Positions 11,940-24,423 are shown, counted from the stretch's first letter. The stretch is DNA of 64,000 nt from Raphanus sativus (GCF_000801105.2 NC_079516.1:52621265-52685264), one strand, 5' to 3'. The notes: generated by a model not told the origin, from the sequence alone. Numbers and translations: made by a program.

Positions 11940-12240
11940 GCATGTCCCTTAATGAGTCAATGTTTACAGGAAAGTGATTTAAACATTAAATGAATCATTC
12001 ACGCTTGTCAGCTTCTCCACGTGCGAGTGTGAGCTGGTTTTCGCTGGCTGGTCTTGTAACGTGAAGGCATCGCAACCGACGGGGACAAACATCCAACGGC
12101 GTCTGACGCGCTTGTCATCTTCTCTTTCCCTCCACTTCTTGTCTCGTTAGTCTTCCCCAAGCTTCGCGATTTACGAGCTTGAATCTACCCTCATCGAGCG
12201 AACCATACACAATTAATCCGTTCAGCAATTTATGGTAAAA
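11940..12240. other. Promoter/leader-like island without an attached gene
   Basis: A less AT-rich stretch containing CCACGTGCGAGTG (a CACGTG G-box core near 12016), ACGGCGTCTGACGCG, and a pyrimidine-rich TCTTCTCTTTCCCTCCACTT tract. It looks like a crucifer promoter plus 5' leader, but no open frame follows. The AHL22 coding region begins about 2.8 kb further on. Confidence 0.35.
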
Positions 12241-12779
12241 TCCAAAAAAAAAACAAATCGGCTGGAAACAAAGGAATTTAAGTCAGTTTTTCTTGAAACG
12301 TCTAATCAGTAATATGTAACTTTTAGAATGATGGAATAAATTCAGAATTGCATAGATTTTATGGCTCGTGCGTTTACACATTCTTTTTGGTAAAATTGTA
12401 TTTTTGAATCGTATTCTTCTTGTTTAGCATCTCATCGTTCTGTTTTACATTATATATCGTACCTCTTGATCTTCTAATTGTTTAACTATTATGCAGTGTC
12501 ACTGATAAAAACCATTACTAAGATCTGTTTTTCTGTGCTACTTGATTTCTTTTTACTTTTTTTTTTAACAAACTTGATTTCTTTTTACATATATTTATAA
12601 TAGTAGTTATTGGTAAGGCCGGTTGAACCAAAAAAAAAGTTGTTGGTAAGGTCGGGGACAGTGAACGAGTTATAGCTGAAGTTGAATGATTAGCTACCAA
12701 TTGAATCGTGTAAACCAAACACAATATAATCATATATAGACATTAATATTGACATATATAGTATTTTCAGAAAATGATA

Positions 12780-13040
12780 CTCCCTCCGTTTCTTAAAGAG
12801 TGTCGTTGTGACATTTTTCACACAGATTAAGAAAGTTGTTGAAATATATGTAAATTGTAATTAATTATACCTCTTTGACCAATAGTATTTTAGATAAATA
12901 AAATTATTTATAAAAGCAATGCAGTTTGCAATTAATTTTCAGCTGAAAGTTAGTATAATTTACATTGGAATTGTAAAATGACACTTTTTGTGTAACAAGA
13001 AAATGAGGTTAGAGTGACACTTATTATGAAACAGAGGGAG
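12780..13040. mobile_element. Stowaway-like (Tc1/mariner) MITE
   Basis: The 261-bp element has imperfect terminal inverted repeats: CTCCCTCCGTTTCTTAAAGA on the left, and TTATTATGAAACAGAGGGAG on the right. It is flanked by TA dinucleotides at 12778-12779 and 13041-13042, the expected target duplication of Stowaway elements. It has no coding capacity. Confidence 0.75.
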
Positions 13041-13494
13041 TATCTAACATGGTTATTTATTTCGTGGAGAACAATCTGATTGGTGATATATCCTGGATAC
13101 TAAAGTATCCGTATACAATAGAGTGGTTCTCTTCTCCTAGATTTTACGTGGAATATTTTCTGTCATCATCCAACCACAATAAGTCAATAACGTTTCTTTA
13201 AATTCTCAGCTTGTTTATGCCATTTCAGCTCTTAATTATTTATCACTAACTTTCATGCACCTTTATTAACTAAACTTACATATATTGCGTACACATGTAC
13301 TCCAATATTTGCAGGTGAAAAAAAATTGCGAGGACAAGAAAACAATTATATGTATTTTTCTAAAATTAGTTAACACTAACGGATCCTTTATAAGTATTTT
13401 AAAGGAGCCATTCCTTGACGCTTATTTAAAATTTCAATGTCAAGGCAAATCATTATTTTTTGATTAATCATACGTAAGTGAGAATATTTTCTGT

Positions 13495-14090
13495 CGTCAT
13501 CCTACCAATAATATTTTGTTATTTCATATTCAATATTTTCTTAAAAAAGCAAATATTATAAAGTTATATTATGTTTGCAATTTTTTTAAAAAATATTTAA
13601 CATTGTCAGTGAAACACTTAACCATAAACTTTTGGATAAATTCTAAACCCTAAATCAAAAACACTAAACATTAAATTTTAAAAACACTAAATCATTAATG
13701 TTTATGATTTATCCAAGGGTTTATGGTTTAGTGTTTATTATTTAATGTTTAGTACATAGAATTTACTGTTTGTTGGCGGCGTTAAAAATATTTTAAATTT
13801 TTTTTAGTAACTACTACTATTTTTATTTATTTTTATCCAAATGTTTAGTGATTATGATTAAAAGTTTAGTATTTAGAGTTTAAGATTTATATCTTAAAAT
13901 TTATCCAAGGAGTTAAGGTTTATTATTCTACTGACGGTGTTAAAAATATTTGTTTTTGCAATTACTACTAAATTTTATTTGTTTATACTTTTTATTTTAA
14001 AAATATAATATAACTTAACAATATTTTATTTAATCTTTTTAAAAATATTAAATATAAAATAACAAAATACTATTGGTTGGAGAACCTAAG
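13495..14090. mobile_element. Diverged second copy of the 6203-7050 foldback element
   Basis: The left end (CCAATAATATTTTGTTATTTC) and right end (AAATAACAAAATACTATTGG) are complementary. The interior repeats the first copy's landmarks in order: an AACACTTAACCATAAAC-like block, a central ATTTATCCAAGGG palindrome, and a GGCGGCGTTAAAAATATTT arm. The terminal CTTGGGTTCACCCC has decayed. A related stretch near 13150-13182 duplicates the flank GAATATTTTCTGTC. Confidence 0.65.
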
Positions 14091-15052
14091 AATACATGAT
14101 TTTTTAGCATCATGTACGTAGTTTTATTTTGTTTGCACTAGCCAGCGACGGCTAAAAATGAACATAATCATCAGAAAGGGATATAAGTGTGGCTTATCGG
14201 AGATTATAAATTTATCCGTTGCTCCTTACGATTTGAATGTGCATATATATAAAAATTAAAAAAGTTGTTATTTTTATGTTTTACCGATTACATCGAGAAA
14301 CATAGTATAAAGAGAAAAAGACTCGTGAATGTTAGCTACAAAATAAGATATCGTGAATTGATAAAATGTAATTAAAATATCGTACTTAGGGGATGTACCA
14401 GCTATAAAAATCAGACATATATATGCATCAGTTTCTTCATCAGCTTAACTTAAGTTTAAAAACAAAATCATATTAGATTCGATATGGACTCGTGCGCTTT
14501 AATTTGTGTGTCCACTATAATAATCTTTGATATAATTCCACGCATCCATGGACTATCAAGAGTAAACATCATCCAATATTTTTCACGGAATTCTTTGTTA
14601 AATTTCGTTTCCCTTATTTTTCAATTAAAGAGAGAAACACACAACTGAAAATTATTACAACAGAAAACATTGGACCCCACAAAGTGACACAGTAGATGGG
14701 ACCCACACACCGCTCATGCGGCACGCTGTCAATCTAAAGTCTAAACCAAACTAAACCCATCTTCCATCCGAATGCGTTCTTAACCTTGACCTCTCAGACC
14801 TAACCCTAAACCCATCTCTCTCTCTTTCTCTTTTTCTTACAAGCTTCATCTTCATGTGTTACTAATCCAGCTCCAGTTTCATTTTACATGTACAAGACCT
14901 TGTATCTCTTTTATTTTTCTCTTCTTCAAATTTTCAATATTCTGTATCCATCCTCAAGCTAAGCTACTGTTTTTGATTCGAGCAAAAAAGGGGATTTATT
15001 AAATTAGGGCTTTCAATTGTTTGCCTTTTTTTCTTTGCTTTTCATTCAAGAA
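14091..15052 (+). promoter_or_regulatory. Upstream region and leader of AHL22
   Basis: Intergenic DNA that becomes pyrimidine-rich toward the gene (CATCTCTCTCTCTCTTTCTC near 14812), typical of a crucifer 5' leader. I did not identify a single convincing TATA box. Confidence 0.4.
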
Positions 15053-16003
15053 ATGGATCAGCTCTCTCGCTCTCTCCCTCCACCTTTTCTCTCAAGAGAT
15101 CTTCATCTTCAACCCCACCATCAATTTCAGCAACATAATCACGGCCACGAAATCGACCAACACCGAATCGGCGGCCTAAAACGCGACCGAGACAATGAAA
15201 TCGATCCAAACGAGCACTCTTCAGCCGGAAAAGATCAAAACACTCCCGGTTCCGGCGGAGAAAGCGGCGGCGGTGGTGGAGGAGGAGATAATCAAGTCAC
15301 GAGAAGACCACGTGGAAGACCAGCCGGATCCAAGAACAAACCAAAACCACCAATCATCATCACTAGAGACAGCGCAAACGCTCTCAAATCCCACGTGATG
15401 GAAGTAGCTAACGGATGTGACGTCATGGAGAGCGTCACCGTCTTCGCTCGCCGTCGGCAGCGTGGTGTCTGCGTTTTGAGCGGAAACGGCGCCGTTACCA
15501 ACGTTACAATAAGACAGCCAGCTTCGGTACCCGGTGGTGGCTCGTCCGTCGTTAACTTGCACGGACGTTTCGAGATTCTTTCTCTCTCGGGATCTTTCCT
15601 CCCTCCTCCTGCTCCACCGGCGGCTTCCGGTCTGACGATTTACTTAGCCGGTGGTCAAGGACAAGTCGTTGGAGGGAGCGTGGTGGGACCACTCATGGCT
15701 TCGGGACCTGTGGTGATTATGGCTGCTTCGTTTGGGAACGCTGCGTATGAGAGGTTGCCTTTAGAGGAAGAAGATCAGGAAGAGCAGCAGCAAAGGGCTG
15801 GATCGGTAGGTAATAATATAGATGGAAACGCAACGATGGGTGGTGGAACGCAAACGCAGGCTCAGCAACAGCCGCAGCCGCCTCAGCAGCAACAATTGAT
15901 GCAAGATCCGACGTCGTTTATTCAAGGGTTGCAACCGAATCTTATGAATTCAGTTCAATTGCCTGGTGAAGCTTATTGGGGAACTCCAAGACCATCTTTC
16001 TAA
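15053..16003 (+). CDS. AHL22: AT-hook motif nuclear-localized protein AHL22 (At2g45430 orthologue)
   Basis: Nuclear DNA-binding protein that binds AT-rich matrix-attachment DNA through an AT-hook and multimerises through a PPC (DUF296) domain. In Arabidopsis, AHL22 delays flowering and restrains hypocotyl elongation. The intronless frame gives 316 aa. An AT-hook with core RGRP sits at residues 87-90 (RRPRGRP, followed by [10 protein letters not shown]). The PPC domain spans about 101-235 and includes the [10 protein letters not shown] motif at 171-180. The C-terminus is Q-rich (265-281) and ends GTPRPSF. A poly-Gly run lies at 72-78. The start is the ATG giving [12 protein letters not shown], which matches the family N-terminus; the open frame extends 36 bases further upstream without an ATG. 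It is one of the best-conserved genes here and shows no lesion. Confidence 0.95.
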   Translation: MDQLSRSLPPPFLSRDLHLQPHHQFQQHNHGHEIDQHRIGGLKRDRDNEIDPNEHSSAGKDQNTPGSGGESGGGGGGGDNQVTRRPRGRPAGSKNKPKPPIIITRDSANALKSHVMEVANGCDVMESVTVFARRRQRGVCVLSGNGAVTNVTIRQPASVPGGGSSVVNLHGRFEILSLSGSFLPPPAPPAASGLTIYLAGGQGQVVGGSVVGPLMASGPVVIMAASFGNAAYERLPLEEEDQEEQQQRAGSVGNNIDGNATMGGGTQTQAQQQPQPPQQQQLMQDPTSFIQGLQPNLMNSVQLPGEAYWGTPRPSF

Positions 16004-18467
16004 ATCGCCAAAACAAAGTTTGTTGTTCATTTATAATTATATCAAATTTTATTTTTATTTTATCTAAAAGATAATTGTAGCCTTCGACGAAGATTTGTGG
16101 GTACGTATGAAATCGAAGAGAACCGTTTTGGTCACGAGATTGGTCGATCGGTCTTTTAGGACTGAGAGGGGGTTTAATGTGTTTGCGTTGACTTGGAGAT
16201 TATAAATTGTTGTTTTTCGTGTTTTAATGATCCATGTGTTGGTGATAACTAAGATTTGCGTATATATTGAATTATAGTGCAGAAGCTATGATTTCAGTGA
16301 AAGGTTTATAACGCTCAACTAGTACTCAACAGGAGAAAGTTACGTGTTACTAATAACAATGTCAGTTTTTTTATATTAGGTCAAATACTTGTTCTAAGTC
16401 CATTATAAGTTATCAAACTCGAAACCCATTTTCCGAAAAATTCACATACTATAGTTTGTATATTATTCACCTGTTTAAGTTTTAACAATGGCTATTTCTT
16501 TTAAGTTTGAGGAGTTATATAAGGAAAAAAAGAAGAAGAAAAAGCGGATTGTTCCGAGGTTGGTGAGATGATGGTGAGGCAAGAGGCATAATGACAAGAA
16601 CAAGACTTGGGAACAAGGTGATTGCATTTGGCAGATACTTACTTGGATTTGCACATTTACACGAAAATCCTTAGATATATACAATTATAAAAGTAGGTTC
16701 CACATACAATTTTTTTTTAAAAAATCGAAGCCGTTTTAACTAATGAATTTTTACAGTAAATGTCTGATGTTATTTTTAAAATGTAAGAAAAGGGTCGAGT
16801 AGAAATAGATTCTAAATCTTGGAACCAGAAAATGATGATTATATTGACTAGCTCACTTGATCATTGCCTATATATACTATTGATCACATAAATTTTATGG
16901 AAGAGTAATATTTGTATGTGTAGGGTTTGATTTGTAAGTAGAGAGAGAAAGCAAGAAGGGAGGTGAGAGAGAGAGGAGAAGAGCATTGGATGAAGCACCG
17001 ACGCACGTGCGTGTCTGTGAGAAAGAAAAAGTTCCTTTACGAGGAGATGAGTGAAGTGAGAGTTCCTTACTTCCAAAGCCACCTCGCTCCCACACTTTCC
17101 CCATCATCTTCATCTCTCTTCCTTTTGCATTTACATCTCATCTTCTCTTTCACCTTTTTTTCTATAACATATGATCGATCGCACATTTTTTGCTGTCCAA
17201 ACGATTACTATGATATGAATCATAAAACTATAACAAGAAATATAAGTTGAATATAGCCTGCACAATTATGTTTTCGATGGACAATTTCCGTTTAATTAAT
17301 GGTTTTGATATCAGACATTTCGCTAATGTATACAATTATACATGCATTCTTATACATATCTGTTACCATTTTGTTGTAAGGTTTTATGTAAAATTTGAAA
17401 TTTCAATATTTGTTGTCGGCATTATGAGTGATTAGACGTAAAATAGATGGTTTGACTTTTAAGTTGAATGACTAAACTATAGCACCCAAAATAAATCCAC
17501 TATATCTGAAGTGGGATTCCCGCGTGTGTGTGTTAGTAGGCAGGCCCGGGCCATATGTGTTAGTGATACATCATACATGTATACTATTTATTAGACATAT
17601 TCGTTATGTACATGCATCAATATGCAGTTTGGACTTCGTGATTCTTAGTTGAGCACTAACTGGTGTGTTATCCACAAATCTGGTCGAAGTTAGTAGTACT
17701 TATGAACCAGAGCAATAACCACTCATAAGTCATACCAAAATCGAGACTCCGTTTTAATTCTTTTAACATAAAGTTGTAATGTATGATTCGGGTTTCCAAA
17801 TTTTAAGTTGAGCCTCTTTTTCTTTGAGCCTATTACTCTTAGATTCAGGCTATAATCTGTAGATTATTGGGCCTATAATGGGCTCATAAGGGAGGGCTCT
17901 GTTTTCTCAACGCTATTACCGGAGAGAGCTTGGTGTAAACTTTTCGAGAGTTTTTGATGCATTATGTTTTTCTAAACTATATAATTAGGATTTAGGAGCA
18001 GTCACGACGATGGACCAAATGTAATCGAACGTGCATTGCATGAGGTTAATTATACACATAAACATAAATCAGAAAATATAAACCATTGTAAGCTTATTTT
18101 TTTTGATTAAGTATTCGAGAAGGCTGCTAACTATAAAAGTGAGTCCATAATCAAAATCTTTGTGACTCAATATCCACGTGGCAATATCACAGAAGCTCTT
18201 CTCTCCAGACAAAACAAAACCCTAAGACGGCTTTGGTGTCTTAACATAATCTCTATCTGTCTCGTTCCTTCACCCTCCGCCGCCAATCTCTCGCCGCTTC
18301 CATCCTCCTTATCGGAACCTCTCTGACATTATGCTCAGAAGCCTCCACTGCCACAGCTCTATCATCGGACACGCTCACACTATTGCCATCATCCTCACCA
18401 ACTGATTGCAAAAGCTCGGTGATTCGTTCTGATAATTTTGTCGTTTGTGTGTTTACAAAGATAAAAG
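16004..18467. other. Intergenic region between AHL22 and DHDPS2
   Basis: 3' sequence of AHL22 is followed by AT-rich DNA. Around 16870-17110 a CTATATATAC TATA-like word precedes a purine-rich stretch with short overlapping frames on both strands; I could not assign a protein or microRNA. From about 17800 the sequence becomes the DHDPS2 promoter and leader. The pyrimidine-rich CTCTTCTCTCCAGAC near 18196 may mark the transcribed leader. Confidence 0.5.
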
Positions 18468-19818
18468 ATGGCTGCTTTGAAAGGTTATGGATTATGTTGT
18501 ATGGACTCTGCTCTACACTTCCCCTGTCCAAAGCCATTCCAACAAGGCTACAAGAGGTTTCCCTTCTCTTCTCCTCTTATTTGTCTTATTAGATTCAATG
18601 GTATAGTTTTTGGTCTATAGACAATGAAATCAAAGTGATTAATGTTCTCTTGTATGGCCAAAGCTGAGTCCTTTTTTGATTTGATTACTTAGACACATAA
18701 TGTGCTCTTTGTATGTATGTGTGGAAGGAGCTCGAAATGGGTCTCTCCCATAGCAGCTGTTGTACCAAACTTCCATCTCCCTATGCGCAGCTTAGAGGTT
18801 AAAAACAGGTCCGTTGGATTTAAAAGACTCATCTCTTTCACGCAATGTTGTATTGTATCCCAATATTTGGTTTCGTGCTTGTGTCAGGACAAACACTGAC
18901 GACATAAAAGCTTTAAGGCTGATCACAGCCATCAAAACACCCTACCTGCCCGACGGAAGATTCGACCTCGAAGCTTACGACGACTTAGTCAACATCCAGA
19001 TCCAAAACGGCGCCGAAGGCGTCATCGTCGGCGGCACGACGGGGGAAGGACAGCTGATGAGCTGGGACGAGCACATCATGCTCATAGGCCACACCGTCAA
19101 CTGTTTCGGAGGAAGCATCAAAGTCATCGGAAACACCGGAAGCAACTCCACCAGAGAAGCAATCCACGCCACCGAGCAAGGCTTCGCCGTCGGGATGCAC
19201 GCCGCCCTCCACATCAACCCTTACTACGGGAAAACATCCGTGGACGGTATGATGGCGCATTTTCGCTCCGTCCTCCATATGGGGCCCACGATCATTTACA
19301 ATGTCCCCGGGAGGACGGGGCAGGATATCCCGCCCCGCGTTATCTTAGAGCTCGCCAGAGCGAGCTCTAACTTGGCTGGGGTGAAAGAGTGCGTTGGGAA
19401 CAAGCGTGTTGAAGAGTACACTGAGGAAGGGATCGTTGTGTGGAGCGGGAACGATGACGAGTGCCATGACTCGAGGTGGGACTACGGGGCGACGGGTGTT
19501 ATATCGGTTACGAGTAACTTGGTTCCTGGTCTGATGAGGAAGCTGATGTTTGAAGGGAAGGACTCGGCGTTGAACGAGAAGCTTTTGCCTCTGATGGGTT
19601 GGCTGTTCCAGGAGCCCAACCCTATTGGGCTCAACACTGCTTTGGCCCAGCTCGGTGTGGCGAGGCCCGTGTTTAGGTTGCCTTATGTGCCTCTGCCTTT
19701 GGCTAAGAGGGTTGAGTTTGTGAAGATGGTGGAGGAGATTGGTAGAGAGCATTTTGTTGGCGAGAGGGATGTCCAGGCTCTTGATGATGATGATTTTATC
19801 CTTATTGGTCGATATTAG
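18468..19818 (+). CDS. DHDPS2: 4-hydroxy-tetrahydrodipicolinate synthase 2, chloroplastic (DHDPS2, At2g45440)
   Basis: Condenses pyruvate with aspartate semialdehyde in plastids, the committed and lysine-inhibited step of lysine synthesis. Three exons (18468-18556, 18728-18808, 18888-19818) join in phase to give 366 aa. Residues 1 to about 57 form the transit peptide, starting [14 protein letters not shown]. The mature enzyme shows the catalytic GGTTGE loop (105-110), Tyr194 in YNVPGRTG, and the Schiff-base Lys223 in GVKEC. The C-terminus [11 protein letters not shown] is typical of plant DHDPS. The ATG is fixed by the transit-peptide match and a purine-rich context. Compared with remembered AtDHDPS2, the 207-217 loop differs ([10 protein letters not shown]) but keeps length and character. 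No lesion was seen. The third exon is notably GC-rich compared with its surroundings. Confidence 0.95.
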
Positions 19819-20544
19819 CAGCATTAATATACTTTCTTTTGAATCTTTTTTCTGGTTACTTTTGGTTTGGTATTTTTGATGAAGAAGAAGAGATGGTTTT
19901 TATACTTTTGGTTTATGTATAAGCTGATGAATGAAACTCATGGAATGATTTTTCATCATATGTTCTGTGTCTTGTTTTGGTCTTATGCTGTCTTGGACGG
20001 CAAACGGCACGCATTTTTGGTTCTGCTATTTTAAACGGCATGGCTTTTTCCGTTGCATCCACATGTGAAGATAATTAATTATGTTGAACACTCCAAATCC
20101 AAAATTTAGTATTAGCAGTGAATTTCATTAATTTTTACCTCGTCTTAGGGTAAATTTCTCTTAGATTATTTTTACATTAATTTTTCTTGGTTAAAAGTTA
20201 AAACCCATACTAATCTCCAAGCTAATCTTCTTTATATCCATTTGGTACAAATTATTGAACCATACTCTCTTTGTTAAGATTGACATGTTGAGTGGAGAGT
20301 AGATTTTTTAATCATCAGGAGAGTAGATTTTTAAAGCATTAACAAAAGAACACACATACATAGATTACATGAGAGATGGAACAAAACAAAAAAAATTAGA
20401 TGTATACCCCAATAACACTAAACCATTTGATTCTAACATATAAGACCCGCTTAGATAATAGGACTTTTTTTATTGTTAACTCACTAAAGAAGAAGAAGAA
20501 TATGGTCTTCAGATCTTGGTGCTTGGTAATGGTAAGGTTTTTGT
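19819..20544. other. Shared 3' region between DHDPS2 and ZPR1
   Basis: The two genes converge here. It contains DHDPS2 and ZPR1 3' untranslated sequence and AT-rich filler. No additional gene. Confidence 0.6.
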
Positions 20545-20973
20545 TTATGGAACAGGTGAAACTTGTTTGGTCTGAAGCTGAGAGAAGAGAGCTTTGTTTT
20601 CTTGGTGAAGAAGAAGAGCTTTCTTCCTTAGTTTCTCGTTCTCTTGTATGATGTGTTGGTTCTCCATGTAAAGCCTTATGTTTTCCATCTCCATCTCCTT
20701 TTCTTCCCGCCACATCCTCCTCCTCCTGAAATAAGTTGAAAGAAAAAATAAAGCATTAGAACGTTATTTGATCAAAAAAGCATTAGAACGTTATAGTGAC
20801 TCATAACGTATAGTGACAAAGTTGATATTATAGATTGTTTGAGAGAGGTGCATGTGTGATTATGGAGATTGAAACCTGGAGAGGCGAGGGATACGAACGT
20901 GAGTTTGTGTTTTGAGGTACACAACTAATCTTGTGGGTGCGTTAGAGAATGGTTCTGAAGAACTCAAACACAT
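20545..20973 (-). CDS. ZPR1: LITTLE ZIPPER 1 (ZPR1, At2g45450), leucine-zipper micropeptide
   Basis: A 92-aa protein with no DNA-binding domain. ZPR proteins dimerise with HD-ZIP III transcription factors (REVOLUTA, PHABULOSA) through a leucine zipper and inactivate them, in a feedback loop controlling leaf polarity and the shoot meristem. Two exons on the minus strand (20973-20876 and 20725-20545) join in phase through a GT-AG intron. The N-terminus MCLSSSEPFSNAPTRLVVYL leads to a basic RRRRMWREEKEM stretch (33-44). The zipper from about 48 to 82 contains LYMENQHIIQENEKLRKKAL and LHQENKALFSQL, with the heptad leucines expected for pairing. Being small and spliced, it is easy to miss. The TATA box and putative HD-ZIP III sites upstream fit its known regulation. 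Confidence 0.9.
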
Positions 20974-21060
20974 CTTTGGAGCTTCAAGAGAGAGAGACAA
21001 GAAGAAGTAAGAAGTGTTTGAGTAGCTGGAGAGATGGATATAGAGGTGGATATAGAGGCG

Positions 21061-21067
21061 TTATATA
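21061..21067 (-). promoter_or_regulatory. TATA box of ZPR1
   Basis: TATATAA on the minus strand, 88 bases upstream of the ZPR1 ATG and directly following a short duplicated GGATATAGAGG motif. Position and sequence fit a core promoter with a leader of about 60 nt. Confidence 0.55.
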
Positions 21068-21122
21068 GGTGAATTTTGCATTTTCCTTAGAGAGAGAAGA
21101 GAGAGATAGGCTCTTTTAGAAG

Positions 21123-21153
21123 GTAATGATGGCAAAAGAATCATCATGATTAC
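21123..21153 (-). promoter_or_regulatory. Paired HD-ZIP III-like binding sites upstream of ZPR1
   Basis: GTAATGAT at 21123-21130 and, on the opposite strand, GTAATCAT within 21146-21153. Each matches eight bases of the HD-ZIP III consensus GTAAT(G/C)ATTAC. They lie about 60-85 bp upstream of the TATA box. ZPR genes are known direct HD-ZIP III targets, which is why the sites are reported. The match is short and unproven. Confidence 0.4.
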
Positions 21154-24100
21154 AAAGGGACAGGGGAGAAGATGAAGTTGAATATTTTGAAGATGAATGA
21201 AGAAGAACAAGTAAAACAAAAACAGTCTCTATCTTTAATACTATAACTTTATTTTTATATATTTTTATACTGATTGATTAGTTAATTGTACTATTTAGAA
21301 GAACTTAGGATGTTTCCTAAAAAGCTCGAACACACCGGTTAAGAGGTACACACGACTAAACAAACTATTCAACTTTTGTTATTGATTTGTTTGTTTGCAT
21401 GTTTTGTCAACTTAATCACATGGTTGATGGGTCTTTGTGACAGTTAGTCAAATCTATGAATCATTTGGCTATTCGTACATTAACAACTATTCTTTCCATT
21501 TATATAAAACAAACTGAAAAGAATAAATCACTAGTACAAGCAAATATATATAAGCAAATATTTACCAGATACCCAAAAAGTAGCCAAAAATAATTTTTCT
21601 TTATCAGATATGAATGGAATTTATGGATCTCATGACAATTACAATTATTAGTTAATATCACATACTCTAACTCAGATTCGAAAGCAGGCTCGACTCTTGC
21701 TCCAACCAAATGAGTTCATACATTACGTTCACCGTTCCACACTTACTTTTACTTATTTTTTCTTTTTATTAGAATTACTTTTACTTTTACTTCAATACCG
21801 TTACACATATTACTAAACAATAAACTGGTTTTTGTACTTTGATTTTTAATAATAGTTCTTGAGTTTTATGAAGCGATTTGGCAGATTATTTTGACTGGAA
21901 AAAGGTTAAATCATGATTATTTAGGGAGCCAAAGAAGTCAAAAGAAAGGTTAAGAGTACGTCAAAACCTCGATCTTCCTCACAAGTACAATTGTTTCACT
22001 TTACTTAAAAGTTAAAACCTTTTAGCAAGAAGTCTTTGTCTCTATTTTTTTGCCTTTTCCCCGAAAGGAAAAAGATTACGTACCAAAGCCTCCAAGCTAG
22101 AGATTGTTAATCCAGCCAGAATTTTCAACTCTATTGAAAGTAAGTCATATCTAATGATGGTTAATCATTCCGTTAAATATGCACAACAAGACTTACGTTC
22201 TAAAGTTTTATTTAATTTACTCCTACTCATGTGTTGGATGTAGAATATTAAGATTCTTATCCAATAGTATAATTATTTTGTTTTTCTTTTCTTTATAAAT
22301 TAAAATATTCATTCTACGATAATAACATAAAATCTGCTAAAAAAACACAAAATCTGCTTTACACCATGATGAGATACGGTTAGGCCAACGAACCAGACCA
22401 CGCATAGGAAGAAGAAGAAGTGTGCTACTTAACTGGGATTCTATTTCACATTTATATTTCAGTATTTCTAATTTTAGTATTGTTCTTTTTTACACTAAGT
22501 TTTGCTAATTTTAGAATTGTTAATAAGGAGATTTAGTCATCCGATTATTATAGAAGACTAGTCACCACTTTCCCATTTCCTTATTGCATTTTTGCCACTT
22601 CTTGTACTAAGATTAAGATGGACGATCCCAACGTTTGCATTTGCTTCTATTTAAGAAAATGAAAAAGCAAAAAGAGGTAATCTTAACTACCCAAAAAATA
22701 CTATATTCTTAGTTTGTTTTTCAACAAAATTCTCTGGTTTGAAGAGAGACCTTAAGTGGTACCAAACCACATATTTCTAGATCAACAATAGATAATCCTC
22801 TAACTGGGACTTATCACACCATGTGTTAAGCAATAGTGTATATCTTCTTTTGTTCCTTATAATTATATTTATTTCATATTCGTTAGTTGTTTTGCATTTC
22901 GAATAATAATTCAATTCTCTTATAGTATGTTTCATTCTCCAACCCTTTCACGAAAAGGGTACTTTTGTGTAAAATCCTAACCAAATATATTCCAAAGGAT
23001 CCTCTAAAACTCATATGGACGGGGAAGATAATCCAAAAAGGTAACAAGAGGGAATGATGGTTCATGATGGGTCACGTGATGTAGGGAGCTTGGGTTTGAG
23101 AAATGGTTCTGAAACTTAGAAGTAAGAGGGGAAAAAAGTGTGAAATGAATACTACCGAATCGGGTGCAGTGACTTTTATTTAACACATAATACAAATATA
23201 AATGTATGTTTTGTGTAGTAGTAGTTGTAGTAGTGACTGTGGGGAAAAAGTCATGGAGTACTTGAGTAGGAGTAGAAGCAAAAGCCAAAACACATTAAAT
23301 TTAGAAAACGAAACCACCGATTTGGCTTCTTCTTCCCATAATCATCACACCCATTTGCCATAATAACCCCCGTTCCCCACTCGACGATGATAGATTTCAT
23401 CAACCATCATCATTGTGCATACTGATTTTTGTGGGCTATTTTCTTTTTAATGCTCAAACCCAAGTTCCACATGCACATATGCCCAATCCCCTTCCTTCTT
23501 CCTATGGCCCAATCAATTAATACTCCTTATTTTACAAACTATAATTTCTTTTTTTTTTACCAACGACTTATATAAAGCCACATCAAAATTCTCTAAAAAA
23601 AAGAAACATCAAGTAGAACAAAACAGTCTAATGTGAAAAAACCTTTGCATAGAACTATAGAAGCTAAATTTCATGACTATTCAATAAAAATATCAAGCTA
23701 GACATTGACAAAAAAAAACTCGAACTCATTAAATGTATTGATGATATACAAGAAGAAAAATAAAGGAAGAAAGGGACTATGAGGACCACTACAAAAAAAG
23801 ATGTACTCATTTCTTGTATTGATATTTCAATTTGAAAACCATAATGCAAAAGACAAATTAAGTAATAAGAGAAAATCAATGGAATTGGAGGAGATAGTCA
23901 ACACCGAAATGAAACCTCCCCCATCCACGCTTCACTACAAAGTCTTCAAAACTTGTTATAATTATGTTTATACTATATTGTCATCATCCTCATCATCTCT
24001 ACTATTATTGTATATATAGCCATACCTTTTTAGTAAGTTACTGCTTTCATAATGATGAAATTGTAAGTAAAAGGATGATTCTCCTTCTCTTCTCACCATC

Positions 24101-24423
24101 AACAACACCTCTCTCTCTCTCTCTTCAACTTTCTGATTATCAATTGATGATTCCTCTGACTTGTTCTTTCTTCAACTTTGTCTATATTATTAGCCCTCTC
24201 CTTTCCCCTTCGTTCTATAGTTGCATGATTGCATTACATTATGGAGATACTTTGTCCTGAAGAAGACATTTCACAAATACTAGTTTTTTAGTTAATCAAT
24301 TCGTTTGGCTTCCAATTTCTCACGTAAATTACAAGTCCCCACGTTACAACCTTACCATTTGCAATGCCTTATCTACACAACTAATGCATGAAATTAAACA
24401 AAAATGGATTTGACAAGATCATG
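21154..24423. other. Intergenic region upstream of ZPR1 and downstream of the FHA gene
   Basis: About 3.3 kb with no supported coding or RNA gene. It has a CACGTG core near 23073, several pyrimidine-rich tracts (for example CTCTCTCTCTCTCTTCAAC near 24112) and AT-rich filler. It probably holds ZPR1 upstream control DNA and the 3' region of the FHA gene. Confidence 0.5.

Noticed and set aside
15221..15562. Antisense frames across AHL22
   Set aside because: Mirror of a strongly conserved coding region with no start context or domain.
16861..17250. Possible microRNA precursor or small gene near 17 kb
   Set aside because: A TATA-like word and purine-rich transcript-like stretch are present, but no self-complementary hairpin or protein signature was found.
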